From Prosthecobacter debontii (GTDB lineage: Bacteria > Verrucomicrobiota > Verrucomicrobiia > Chthoniobacterales > Chthoniobacteraceae): a DNA stretch of 32,582 bases. Of the stretch, positions 1-8,225 are shown piece after piece. The DNA is taken from positions 1-32,582 of the forward strand of contig CAMAUI010000048.1 in the NCBI GenBank assembly GCA_945861385.1, in the 5' to 3' direction. The first letter of the stretch is position 1. Each line of letters begins with the position of its first letter. Made by a program: the position numbers and the translations under genes. The notes under the pieces were generated by a model, which saw only the letters and a list, made by a program, of their open reading frames with translations, was not told where the DNA came from and searched no databases.

Positions 1-81
1 TGTGGCCGCGGCCCCCGCGCTGCCGGCGAGCAGATGCCCTCCGGCCCACTGAGTGATCTTGGAGAGAGGCGTCGCGTTCAT
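1..81 (-). CDS. murF: MurF N-terminus, partial (UDP-MurNAc-tripeptide--D-Ala-D-Ala ligase)
   Basis: Only the first 27 codons are inside the window; the gene runs off the left edge. An ATG at 79-81 opens a frame reading MNATPLSKITQWAGGHLLAG, which resembles the start of MurF. MurF is the cytoplasmic ligase that adds D-Ala-D-Ala to the murein precursor. The start lies 1 nt after the murE stop, and murF follows murE in most dcw clusters. No catalytic motif is in view, so the call rests on position and the N-terminal pattern. Confidence 0.75.
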   Translation of the reverse strand, partial: MNATPLSKITQWAGGHLLAGSAGAAAT

Positions 82-82
82 C

Positions 83-1645
83 CTAGTCGAATGCCTCGTT
101 TTCACTGCGTTCGCGCGCGGGCCCGCGGCGCTCTCCACGCTCTTCGTGAGGGATGCGCGGCTGTCTGCGTGTGATGCTTTCGCGGCGGTCGTCGAGTGCG
201 GTCGCGGCGATGGCCGCGTCGTCGAACGGAATGGTGGAATCCGCGAATTCCTGGTAGGTTTCGTGGCCTTTTCCGGCGAGGAGGATGATGTCGCGCTGCC
301 CGGCCATGGCGATGGCCTTGAAGATCGCCTCCTTCCGATCCGGGATGATCTCCGGCACGAGGCGGCGGAAGCCCGGCTTGATGTCCTCGATGATGTCGAG
401 GGGATCCTCCTTGCGCGGGTTGTCGCTCGTCACGATCGCGTGGTCGGCGTGGGCATCCACGGCGGCGGCCATCTTCGGGCGCTTGGCGCGGTCGCGGTTT
501 CCGCCGCAGCCAAACACGACGATCAGGTGCGCCGGATCGAGGTCGCGGAGCGTGCGCATCACGTTGATGAGCGCATCGTCGGTGTGGGCGTAATCCACGA
601 AAACCCTGAACGGGCGCTTGCCCGGCACGGGCTGAAGACGGCCGGGAACCGCCGGTGCGTTTGCAAGTGCTTTCACCGCGTTGCGCACGGGGATGCCGAG
701 TGCATGGGCGGTGGCGATCGCGGCGAGGGAATTGTACACGTTGAATGCGCCGATGAACGGCATCCGCACGAGGTAGCTGCACCCGAGCGCGTCGAGCGCG
801 TAAGTGGTGCCTGTGAAATCCATGCGCACATTGCTGGCGCGGAACTGTGAGCCCGGGCCCTGCCCGTAAGTGAATGACTCCAATGACCTGCTGATGCGAT
901 CCAGCAGCCGGGAGCCGAAGCGGTCGTCGCAGTTGACCACTGCGAGGCCCTTCTTTTTTTTCTGCGCGGCGATCTGCTCGAAAAGCAGCACCTTCGCCTC
1001 GAAGTAGCGCTCCATGGTGCCGTGAAAATCCAGGTGGTCCTGCGTGAGGTTGGTGAATGCAGCCACGTCGAACGCCACGCCGCGCACCCTGTCCTGCATC
1101 ATCGCATGGGAGCTCACCTCCATCGCGCACGCCTTGCACCCGGTGCTGCGCATCTGCCAGAGCAGCTCTTGGAGGTCCGCGCTCTCCGGCGTCGTGCGCG
1201 AGGCGGGAAGCTCGCGATCACCGACGATGTAGCGCACCGTGCCGATCAGCCCGCAGCGCAGGAGTTCCGTGTCGCAGATGTGCTTGATGAGGAAGGCGGT
1301 GGTTGTCTTGCCGTTGGTGCCGGTGACGGCTGCGAGCTTCAGATGATGCGAGGGGTTGCGGAAGAATGCGGCCGCGAGGTCGGCGAGCGCGTGGCGGGCA
1401 TTGCGGACCTGGATGTGCGTGGCGCGGGTCGCGAGGCCGGATTTTTCGCTGATGATCGCGATGGCTCCCTTGTCTATCGCTGCGTCCACAAAATCGGTGC
1501 CGTCAACTTTTTCCCCTGGAAGCGCGACAAACACAGCGCCTTCGACGACGGAGCGCGAGTCGTAGCAGATTGCCGTGACGTTGCGATCGAGCGGGCCGGT
1601 GACGGCGACGGGGTCGGCGATTTTTGCGAGCACATCGAGTTTCAC
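83..1645 (-). CDS. murE: UDP-MurNAc-L-Ala-D-Glu--meso-diaminopimelate ligase MurE
   Basis: Cytoplasmic Mur ligase of 520 residues that adds the third amino acid of the murein stem peptide. Visible motifs are the ATP loop GTNGKTT (109-115), the YFEAK stretch with the lysine that is carbamylated in the family (218), the central-domain H and N residues around AFTNLTQDHLDFHG, and DNPR at 408-411. DNPR is the known signature for meso-diaminopimelate selection, so the wall is predicted to be of the DAP type. The start is a GTG at 1643-1645 that overlaps the ftsI stop as GTGA. Upstream in-frame sequence is the shadow of ftsI and lacks Mur character, so the longer frame is rejected. It is translationally coupled to ftsI and followed by murF after 1 nt. 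Confidence 0.96.
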   Translation of the reverse strand: MKLDVLAKIADPVAVTGPLDRNVTAICYDSRSVVEGAVFVALPGEKVDGTDFVDAAIDKGAIAIISEKSGLATRATHIQVRNARHALADLAAAFFRNPSHHLKLAAVTGTNGKTTTAFLIKHICDTELLRCGLIGTVRYIVGDRELPASRTTPESADLQELLWQMRSTGCKACAMEVSSHAMMQDRVRGVAFDVAAFTNLTQDHLDFHGTMERYFEAKVLLFEQIAAQKKKKGLAVVNCDDRFGSRLLDRISRSLESFTYGQGPGSQFRASNVRMDFTGTTYALDALGCSYLVRMPFIGAFNVYNSLAAIATAHALGIPVRNAVKALANAPAVPGRLQPVPGKRPFRVFVDYAHTDDALINVMRTLRDLDPAHLIVVFGCGGNRDRAKRPKMAAAVDAHADHAIVTSDNPRKEDPLDIIEDIKPGFRRLVPEIIPDRKEAIFKAIAMAGQRDIILLAGKGHETYQEFADSTIPFDDAAIAATALDDRRESITRRQPRIPHEERGERRGPARERSENEAFD

Positions 1646-3477
1646 AGGCGCCCCTCCCGTGCGAGTGCCTTGCGAAATTCCGTCTCCTCGATGAGGAGCA
1701 CGGGATCCGGCTCGAGGCCGAGCTGGCGCGCGGTGCGTTGCGCGATTTTCGAGAAAAGCGGGGCTGCGACCTGGCCGCCGGTGTCCATCCGCCCGTTGAT
1801 GACCGCCGAGTCCTCGATCATGACGAGGCAGCAGAAGCGCGGATTTCCTGCCGGCAGGAAACCGACGAACGAGACCGTGTGATCTTCTTTTGAGTAGCGG
1901 CCGGTTTCCTTGTCGAAGATCTGGGTCGTCCCGGTCTTGCCAGCGACCCGGAAGCCGGGGACACGGGCATGAATGGCGGTGCCAATCCTGCTGGTGACTT
2001 TCTCCAGCGCAGTGCTGATCTGCCGGGCGATCTCCGGGCGGATGACGCGGCGGACTTCCTGGGGCGGATATTCCGCAAGCATTGCGCCGTCGGCGGCGCG
2101 AATGCTCTGCACTATCTGGGGCAGCATGAGTTTGCCGCCGTTTGCGATCGCGCACGTTGCCGAGATGACCTGCAGGGGCGTCGCCGCGACTTCGTGGCCG
2201 AAGGGCACGTGATACATCGTCCCCGGACCCCAGTTTTTCAGCGGGTGCAGGATCCCCGCTGACTCGCCGGGAAGGAGAATGCTTGTCCTGGAGCCGAAAC
2301 CAAAGCTGCGGGCGAACTCGTAAAACGGGCGTTCGCCCATGCGCTTGGCGAGAATGACCGCGCCGATGTTCGATGACTTCGCGATGATGTCCTCGACGGT
2401 GAGTTCGCCGTACGGGTGATGGTCGGTGATCTTCCCGCCGGGATAAACCCAGGTGCCGTTCCGGCAAAAAATCTTCTCGTGGAGGCCGGCAAGACCGCGG
2501 TTGAGCGAACCGGCGGCGGAGACCATCTTGAAAGTCGAGCCCGGCTCGTAAATGCTGGCGATTGCGTGGTTGAACCGGCTTGCCGCATCGCTGCTGCCGG
2601 GATGGTTCGGGTCGAATGTCGGCCGGTTTGTGAGCGCGAGGATCGCCCCGGTGTTTGGATCCATGACGATGACGGTCGCCTTCTTCGGTTTCAGCCTGCG
2701 GAAGGCCTCTTCGATTTCGCTCTCAACGATCTGCTGGACGCCGGGGTCTATCGTGAGCTGGACGTCCGCGCCGTGCCGGGGCAGCCGTCCTTCGCCAGTA
2801 ACTGCGGCGATCTCACGGCCGCGGCCGTCCTTTTCAAAGTAGCGCCAGCCCGGCTGGCCCGCGAGCCAGTTGTCCATCGAGTACTCGATGCCTTCGATGC
2901 CCTTGAACGAGCCTTTGTCCTTCGGGTTTGCGGGGTCATTGCGCGTCTCCCAGCCGTGGAAGCCGATGACGTGGCTGAGGAAATTGCCCGCCGGGTAAAT
3001 GCGCTCGAAATCCTGCTCGAAGCGGATGCCCTTGATCTTCGCGGCATCGAGTTGGGAAAAAAGGGCGCTGGCGAGATCCTCGGAAATTTTCTTCTCGAGC
3101 ACGATGTAACGGTCGCCCGGCTTGATGAGCGCCAGGATTTCCCCGGGTGTCTTTTTGAGCCCGGTGGCGAGAATCTTCGCTGCTTTGGCCCGGTCATTTC
3201 GCTTTGGTTTCTTCGCCTTGTTGTCCCATTCGAAGAGCAGGGAGTCGTCCGCGATGATATTCTTGAGCGGTTCGTTGCGGGCGAGGACCGTGCCATTGGC
3301 GGCAAGGATGCTGCCCCTGCGGGCGGGGATCTCGACCCGGTGCTTGTAGGTGTCGCGCGCGAGCTCGGCGTAGTGGTCGTGCTCGTGGATGGCGATATGG
3401 TACAGTCGCGCAGAGAGACCCGTCAGCAAGGCGGCGAGGCCGTAGGTGGCCAGGCAGGCGCGCGACGCGAGGCTCAT
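1642..3477 (-). CDS. ftsI: Peptidoglycan D,D-transpeptidase FtsI (PBP3-type class B PBP)
   Basis: Class B penicillin-binding protein of 611 residues that crosslinks septal murein in the periplasm. A single N-terminal membrane segment (about residues 5-25) is followed by the PBP dimerisation domain and a C-terminal transpeptidase domain. The active-site motifs are intact: STFK in YEPGSTFK carries the acylated serine, SSN is in AKSSNIGA, and KTGT is in AGKTGTTQ. Placement after ftsL and before murE argues for FtsI rather than the elongation PBP2. There is no C-terminal PASTA repeat. Its ATG overlaps the ftsL stop by 4 nt and its TGA overlaps the murE GTG by 3 nt. Confidence 0.96.
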   Translation of the reverse strand: MSLASRACLATYGLAALLTGLSARLYHIAIHEHDHYAELARDTYKHRVEIPARRGSILAANGTVLARNEPLKNIIADDSLLFEWDNKAKKPKRNDRAKAAKILATGLKKTPGEILALIKPGDRYIVLEKKISEDLASALFSQLDAAKIKGIRFEQDFERIYPAGNFLSHVIGFHGWETRNDPANPKDKGSFKGIEGIEYSMDNWLAGQPGWRYFEKDGRGREIAAVTGEGRLPRHGADVQLTIDPGVQQIVESEIEEAFRRLKPKKATVIVMDPNTGAILALTNRPTFDPNHPGSSDAASRFNHAIASIYEPGSTFKMVSAAGSLNRGLAGLHEKIFCRNGTWVYPGGKITDHHPYGELTVEDIIAKSSNIGAVILAKRMGERPFYEFARSFGFGSRTSILLPGESAGILHPLKNWGPGTMYHVPFGHEVAATPLQVISATCAIANGGKLMLPQIVQSIRAADGAMLAEYPPQEVRRVIRPEIARQISTALEKVTSRIGTAIHARVPGFRVAGKTGTTQIFDKETGRYSKEDHTVSFVGFLPAGNPRFCCLVMIEDSAVINGRMDTGGQVAAPLFSKIAQRTARQLGLEPDPVLLIEETEFRKALAREGRL

Positions 3478-3830
3478 CTCTGATCCTCCCGGAGGGTGGA
3501 GATGTTTGTGGCGACATCAACCTTCACCGGGCGCCCGACGTTCACGACGAATTTCTCGTCAATCTTGATGACCCCGAGAATGCCCTTGTTGATTGCGGTC
3601 TGAAGCTTGGGAGGGGAGGTGAGCAGATCCTTGCGGGTCTGGAGCGCCTCGTTCTTCACGTTGATCTCAGCGAGATCCCGTTCGATGGACTTCAATTTCG
3701 CGGCGCCCTGGATGACCTGATATTTCACCATGAGAGCCCTGGTCGCGAAGCTCACGACGAAAATCGCTACCGCGATCAGGAGCAGTATGGCGGCGAGCGG
3801 GAATGATTTTTGTCTTCGGCGTTTATTCAT
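3474..3830 (-). CDS. ftsL: FtsL-like division protein
   Basis: Small bitopic protein of 118 residues. A basic cytoplasmic tail (MNKRRRQK) leads into one hydrophobic segment at about residues 10-30, then a coiled-coil-like stretch (about 38-70), as in FtsL/DivIC proteins, which bridge early and late divisome components with FtsB and FtsQ. Sequence conservation in this family is low, so the call depends on topology and on position between rsmH and ftsI, where ftsL normally sits. It overlaps both neighbours by 4 nt (ATGA), which suggests translational coupling. Confidence 0.8.
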   Translation of the reverse strand: MNKRRRQKSFPLAAILLLIAVAIFVVSFATRALMVKYQVIQGAAKLKSIERDLAEINVKNEALQTRKDLLTSPPKLQTAINKGILGVIKIDEKFVVNVGRPVKVDVATNISTLREDQR

Positions 3831-4798
3831 GGCATCAGGCGTTCGGCGACGCGGAGCTTTGCTGATCGCGCGCGCGGGTTGTTTTCGATTTCAGCCTCCG
3901 TGGGGGTGACGGGGCGCGAGGTGAGAAGGTGGAAAAGATGGAGCGGGTTGCGGCGGGGTGCGGGCCACTCCGGGCGGTCGAGCCACGGGGTCGAACGTGT
4001 CCGGAAGAAATTTTTCACGATCCGGTCCTCGCCCGAGTGGAACGAGATCACGGCGAATCTGGCACCGGGTTCGAGGCGGCGGGTGATCGCATCGAGGCCT
4101 GCGGCGAGTTCATCCAACTCGGAATTCACGGCGATTCGGATTGCTTGAAAACAGCGGGTCGCCGGGTGGATCTGGCTGCGTTTCGGCACGACACGCGCGA
4201 TGCAGTCCGCGAGTTGCAAGGTGGACTCGAACGGCCTGCGAATCCTCTCCTCGACAATGCGCGCAGCCACGCGGCGCGCTGCCGGCTCATCGCCATATTC
4301 GCGGAAAATGCGCGCGAGCTCGGCCTCGGGCCAGGTGTTCACGATCTCGGCGGCAGTCCGCGGGACCGTGGGCCCGAGCCGCATATCGAGCGGCCCGTCG
4401 CCCTTCAGCGAAAAGCCGCGGGAAGGCGTGTCGAACTCGAAGCTCGAAAGCCCGAGATCGAGCACGGCGCCGTGAATCCCGGTGACGCCGAATTTCTCCA
4501 GCACAGCGTCAATTTGTGAAAAAGAAGCCTGGGCCGGGCGGAACCGCCCAAGGTAACCGCCCAGCCGCAGGCTCGCGAAATTGATTGCATCCGGATCGAG
4601 ATCCGTGGCGACGACCTCCGCCCCCGCCAGGAGCAGCGCCTCGCTGTGGCCGCCCCCACCAAGGGTGCCATCGAAAAAAATCCTGCCGGCAGCCGGCATG
4701 AGAAAGCCGGTGACTTCCTCGCGGAGCACGGAAACGTGATACTCGTTCGGCTTTGCGGGCATGTTTGCGAAATCGAATGGCGTGGCAGGGCGGTGCAT
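3827..4798 (-). CDS. rsmH: 16S rRNA (cytosine-1402-N4)-methyltransferase RsmH
   Basis: SAM-dependent methyltransferase (MraW) of 323 residues that modifies C1402 in the ribosomal P site. The SAM loop DGTLGGGGHS is at 43-52, VLDLGLSS follows, and the C-terminal VISFHSGEDRIVKNFF block is typical (family version VISFHSLEDRIVK). The chosen ATG at 4796-4798 overlaps the mraZ stop as TGATG. A second ATG at 4762 (MPAKPNEYH) begins closer to the conserved HVSVL motif and is a possible alternative start. The longer in-frame extension lies inside mraZ and is not credible. The mraZ-rsmH pair is the standard head of dcw clusters. Confidence 0.95.
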   Translation of the reverse strand: MHRPATPFDFANMPAKPNEYHVSVLREEVTGFLMPAAGRIFFDGTLGGGGHSEALLLAGAEVVATDLDPDAINFASLRLGGYLGRFRPAQASFSQIDAVLEKFGVTGIHGAVLDLGLSSFEFDTPSRGFSLKGDGPLDMRLGPTVPRTAAEIVNTWPEAELARIFREYGDEPAARRVAARIVEERIRRPFESTLQLADCIARVVPKRSQIHPATRCFQAIRIAVNSELDELAAGLDAITRRLEPGARFAVISFHSGEDRIVKNFFRTRSTPWLDRPEWPAPRRNPLHLFHLLTSRPVTPTEAEIENNPRARSAKLRVAERLMP

Positions 4799-5247
4799 CA
4801 GTCGTATTGATCGAGCAGGGCATCGCCGAGGGCCTGCATTCCGCCCTCGTCGTTGTCGTATTGATCCGCGGCCCAAATTTGAAAATTCTCCGTGACGCCG
4901 GCCATCACGACCTTGGCACCCGTCTTGATGCCAACTTGCTGCGCCCAGTCCTTTGGGAGGGTGATGCGGCCAGCGGAGTCAATCTTGGTCTGATCGGTCG
5001 TCCGCGCCCATGCGGCGAGCAGGGCCGTGCGATTGGTTCCGTCCAGTTCGTCAGCCTTGGCGCGGAAACGCTCCACTTCCGAGCGTGGCATCACCACGAG
5101 GTGATTCTTTTTTACCCGGATGAAAAGTTCCGCCCGTTGAGCAAAGCGCCAGGCCGAGGGCACGGTGACACGCCATTGCGGGTCAACCGCGATGCGGTAA
5201 TCGCGCATGAACACTGGCGGATCGTTCGTGGGTAATGGCTCAGGCAT
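4798..5247 (-). CDS. mraZ: Transcriptional regulator MraZ
   Basis: Protein of 149 residues with two AbrB/SpoVT-type half-domains. The second has the clear DxxGR core (IDSAGRITLP, about 87-96). The first keeps only D and R (VDPQWRVTVP, about 22-31), so the N-terminal copy is divergent. MraZ proteins form rings that bind tandem GTGGG-like repeats upstream of their own gene and repress the dcw operon in well-studied bacteria. Matching boxes lie upstream here. ATG at 5245-5247 is used; an internal ATG at 5208 (MRDYRIAV) starts right before the conserved fold and could be the true start. No clear Shine-Dalgarno precedes either. Confidence 0.92.
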   Translation of the reverse strand: MPEPLPTNDPPVFMRDYRIAVDPQWRVTVPSAWRFAQRAELFIRVKKNHLVVMPRSEVERFRAKADELDGTNRTALLAAWARTTDQTKIDSAGRITLPKDWAQQVGIKTGAKVVMAGVTENFQIWAADQYDNDEGGMQALGDALLDQYD

Positions 5248-5292
5248 TGGCGTAAGAAAGCCAGATTTGGTGAAATCAAACTTTCCGCCGCC

Positions 5293-5314
5293 TTTTTCCT
5301 ACTAAATGCCACTA
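5293..5314 (-). promoter_or_regulatory. Candidate MraZ operator, proximal copy
   Basis: On the minus strand this reads AGTGGCATTTAGTAGGA followed by an A-tract, 46-67 nt upstream of the mraZ ATG. It holds two AGTRG units 10 bp apart, the periodicity reported for MraZ boxes. It matches the distal copy at 5387-5410 in 14 of 17 core positions. A TTGACG hexamer (5317-5322) lies just upstream, so bound MraZ could occlude a promoter. No convincing -10 was found. Confidence 0.55.
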
Positions 5315-5386
5315 TTCGTCAACTACGATCACGCGAGATTCGAAGATTTTTTTCGTTGCCTCTGATGCACCTGCATCGCTCCACGA

Positions 5387-5410
5387 TTTTTCTCCCACTA
5401 AACACCACTT
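5387..5410 (-). promoter_or_regulatory. Candidate MraZ operator, distal copy
   Basis: On the minus strand this reads AGTGGTGTTTAGTGGGA followed by an A-rich tail, 140-163 nt upstream of the mraZ ATG. It contains two AGTGG units 10 bp apart, closer to the GTGGG consensus than the proximal copy. The rest of the 5248-5470 interval holds no gene that I can support. The two copies are about 96 bp apart, which could allow looping or mark two promoters. Confidence 0.5.
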
Positions 5411-5470
5411 CCAGTCCCCATTTTCGCCCTGTCTCGACTGATGGACGACCGCTTGCAGATTCCGGCAGCC

Positions 5471-7207
5471 TCATCGCCCGGCCTCCTCTTTCCCGTCCAG
5501 AAAACTGCTCGCGCACAGCCGCGCATACGCTCCGCCCAGCGCGAGCAGGTCGTCGTGCCGGCCGCGTTCGATGATGCGCCCGCGTTCCATGACGAGGATT
5601 TTGTCCGCGTGGCGGACCGTGCTGAGCCGATGGGCGATGACGAATGACGTGCGCTTTTGCATGAGCCGGTCGAGCGCCTGCTGGATGAGACGCTCGGTCG
5701 CAGTATCCACGGAAGCGGTGGCCTCGTCGAGCACAAGGATCGGCGGATCCTTGAGCAGCGCGCGCGCGATGCTGACGCGCTGTTTTTCACCGACGCTGAG
5801 TTTCACGCCGCGCTCGCCGACCACTGTATCCATGCGCTCCGGCAGGCGCTCCACGAATTCCCGCGCGTTTGCATCCGCAAGCGCCTTCCACATCTCGTCA
5901 TCGGTCGCGGCGGGCTTTCCGAGACGCAGGTTGTCGCGCACGGAACCATTGAACAGGAAGCTCTCCTGCGTGACCATTCCCACCGCCGAGCGCAGCGCGG
6001 ACCTTGGGAAATCGCGGATCGGCGTGCCATCAATGCGGATCTCGCCGTCGTCGTATTCGTAAAAGCGCGTGAGCAGATTCACGAGCGTGCTCTTTCCCGC
6101 TCCCGTGTGCCCGACGAGCGCCACCGTCTCGCCGGGCCTTGCCTGCAGTGAGATATGGAGCAGCGTCGGACGGTCCTCGTCGTACGAAAACGACACATCC
6201 TCGAACTCCACGCCTCCCTCGATGTCCGCGCGCGGCTCGTCCACCACGCACCCCGGCTCCGGTTTCTCATCGAGGATTTCAAACACCCGCTCCCCCGCAG
6301 CCCGTCCGCTCTGGATGAGCTGATTCAGCGAATGCAGCCTGCCGATCGGCTCGTATAAAAGCGCCACGAGGAAAAGCAGCATCGCCAGTTCGCCAGGCGT
6401 GAGCCGCCCCGCGAGCACCTCGCCGCCGCCGAAGCCGAGCATCAGCACGCCGCCGAGCGCGCCGAGGAAACTCATCGAGGGATTGTACACCGCCCACACG
6501 CGCATGATCTTCAGCGCCGCTCCGCGCAGCGCACCGCTCACGCCGTCGAACCGCGCGTGCTCCTCCTCCTCGCGCACATACGTCTTGATCTGCCGGATGC
6601 CCGCGAGGTTGTCGTGAAGCAGCGCATTCATCGCCGATGCGGCCTTGCGCTGCACGCGGTAGCGGCGAGGCGCGGTGAGCGTGTATGAGAGTGCGCCGCC
6701 CACGAGAAAAGGCACCGGGACGAGCGCGAGCCACGCGAGCACCGGATGGCAGAAAAACAACGCCAGCAGCGCGACGGCGATCTGCAGCACCGCGACCACG
6801 CCCTGCTCGATTCCATCAATCAGCATGCGCTCCACCGCCGTCACATCCTCGAGCAGCCGCGTCATGATGTCGCCCGTCGCCCGGTCGTCGAACCATCGCA
6901 GCGGCAGTTGCTGGATGTGCGAATAGAGGTCGCTCCGCAGGTCGAAGATCACCTGCTGTTCGAACGTATTGTTCAGCACGATCCGCAGCGCGTTGAAGCC
7001 ATCGCGCACGAGGTAGGCCGCCGCCGCCGCGCCAACCAGCAGCCACAGCCGCCCGCCGCGTCCCGCGAGAATGTCGTCCATCACGAGCTGCGTGACTTTT
7101 GGGAAAACGAACGCCGCCAGCGTCGAGACAATCGCGCACGCGAGAGTCGCCGCCGCCATCCGTGGATAGCGGCGCAGGTAGGCGAAAACCCGGAACACCG
7201 TGCGCAT
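5471..7207 (-). CDS. ABC exporter, fused membrane and ATPase domains (MsbA-like)
   Basis: Half-transporter of about 578 residues. Using the longer numbering from a GTG at 7237, six membrane segments occupy about 20-310 and the ATPase domain 345-580. ATPase motifs are complete: Walker A GHTGAGKST (376-384), signature LSVGEKQ (480-486), Walker B ILVLDE (500-505) with catalytic Glu505, and H-loop His537. The layout fits a homodimeric exporter of lipids, drugs or peptides; the substrate cannot be read from the sequence. I prefer the ATG at 7205-7207 (MRTVFRVFAYL) because it starts at the usual amphipathic lead into the first membrane helix; the GTG is an alternative. bioD lies 52 nt upstream and is probably cotranscribed without sharing function. 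Confidence 0.9.
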   Translation of the reverse strand: MRTVFRVFAYLRRYPRMAAATLACAIVSTLAAFVFPKVTQLVMDDILAGRGGRLWLLVGAAAAAYLVRDGFNALRIVLNNTFEQQVIFDLRSDLYSHIQQLPLRWFDDRATGDIMTRLLEDVTAVERMLIDGIEQGVVAVLQIAVALLALFFCHPVLAWLALVPVPFLVGGALSYTLTAPRRYRVQRKAASAMNALLHDNLAGIRQIKTYVREEEEHARFDGVSGALRGAALKIMRVWAVYNPSMSFLGALGGVLMLGFGGGEVLAGRLTPGELAMLLFLVALLYEPIGRLHSLNQLIQSGRAAGERVFEILDEKPEPGCVVDEPRADIEGGVEFEDVSFSYDEDRPTLLHISLQARPGETVALVGHTGAGKSTLVNLLTRFYEYDDGEIRIDGTPIRDFPRSALRSAVGMVTQESFLFNGSVRDNLRLGKPAATDDEMWKALADANAREFVERLPERMDTVVGERGVKLSVGEKQRVSIARALLKDPPILVLDEATASVDTATERLIQQALDRLMQKRTSFVIAHRLSTVRHADKILVMERGRIIERGRHDDLLALGGAYARLCASSFLDGKEEAGR

Positions 7208-7259
7208 TCGGCGCGCATCATCGAAATGCCGCCGCACTTGGCAACAGCCGTGCTCGCGA

Positions 7260-7907
7260 TCAGCGCACGCGCAGCGCCTCGATCACATCGCGCGGCAGAT
7301 CCTCCGCCCCAAACGCCACTTCGCCCAGCACCGGTACCGGCAGCAATTCCTCCAGCAACGCGCGATTCGTCAGCGCCGCAACATCACCCGGCGCGGGCTC
7401 CCGGGCGTGGTTCAAAATCACGCCCGCGCACTGCAATCCTCCCTCCCGCACCGCCGCGACCGTCAGCAGCGTGTGATTGATCGCGCCGAGCCGGTTGGCC
7501 GCCACCACCAGCACCGGCAGCGCAAATTCCGCCGCCAGATCCGCCATCGAGAAATCCCGCGACAGCGGCACCAGCCACCCGCCCGCGCCCTCCACGATCA
7601 CCATTTCATGAGCATTCCGCAGCCGCGCGAACGCCTCGCGCATCAGCGATACATCCACCGTGCGCCCCTCCACCATCGCCGCCGCGTAAGGCGCCAGCGG
7701 AGGGCGCAGCCACACAGGATTCACCTCATTGATTTCCACCACACCGCCCGCCGCCGCGCGCAACGCCTCCGCGTCCCCCCGATCGCCGCAGCACACCGGC
7801 TTGAAGCCGGCGGCATCCACACCCGCCGCCCGCAGCCCGCGCACCAGCGCACACGCCACGCGAGTCTTGCCCACTGCCGTATCCGTGCCCGTGATGAAAA
7901 TGCTCAT
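7260..7907 (-). CDS. bioD: ATP-dependent dethiobiotin synthetase BioD
   Basis: Cytoplasmic enzyme of 215 residues that closes the ureido ring of 7,8-diaminopelargonate to form dethiobiotin, the penultimate step of biotin synthesis. The ATG at 7905-7907 places the P-loop GTDTAVGKT right after MSIFIT, as in characterised BioD proteins. FKPVCCG and VEGAGGWLVPL, two other family blocks, are present. A slightly longer in-frame start (7931) adds eight residues ahead of the conserved beginning and is less likely. No other bio gene is in the window, so biotin genes appear scattered. Confidence 0.93.
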   Translation of the reverse strand: MSIFITGTDTAVGKTRVACALVRGLRAAGVDAAGFKPVCCGDRGDAEALRAAAGGVVEINEVNPVWLRPPLAPYAAAMVEGRTVDVSLMREAFARLRNAHEMVIVEGAGGWLVPLSRDFSMADLAAEFALPVLVVAANRLGAINHTLLTVAAVREGGLQCAGVILNHAREPAPGDVAALTNRALLEELLPVPVLGEVAFGAEDLPRDVIEALRVR

Positions 7908-8225
7908 TCCCCCGGGAGCGTAGTCGCGCAAAACTTTGGGACAAGCGCGCGTGGAGCATCAAAGCGGAACCCCTTCAGCCTGCCCGCGGCCGAGTTGAAG
8001 CTATGGTTATGAGCATGACCGTCCGGGGAACTGGGCCAGCGTCGGCATCGCGGGCCGCACCGTCGTCCACGTTCCCATCGCACCCGATCACCTGGCCTAA
8101 ATTCGATCGCCGTCGGATTTTCTATCACACCGCCGGTTTGCGCGAACTCCCCCTCGCGCTCGATCGCGGGCGAAAGTGCGGCTCCACGGCTTCGGCGCTG
8201 CCGTTGTCGAGCAGGGGGAATGGAT
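7908..8225 (+). other. Intergenic stretch with a possible decayed gene end
   Basis: There is no intact gene in these 318 nt. The plus-strand frame from about 8014 to a TAA at 8098-8100 reads like protein (HDRPGNWASVGIAG, then RTVVHVPIAPDHLA) and has strongly GC-biased third positions, as real genes here do. It is closed by a stop at 7996-7998 and has no start codon. It may be the C-terminal scrap of a lost gene. The promoter of bioD must also lie here, but I see no convincing hexamers. Confidence 0.25.

Noticed and set aside
53..850. Long open frame on the plus strand opposite murE, and similar frames opposite most genes
   Set aside because: These are shadows produced by high GC content; they are arginine- and alanine-rich, match no family pattern, and lie antisense to well-supported genes.
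5293..5322. TTGACG at 5317-5322 considered as the mraZ -35 with a -10 downstream
   Set aside because: No -10-like hexamer occurs at 16-18 nt (the region is GGAAAA), so I did not call a promoter.
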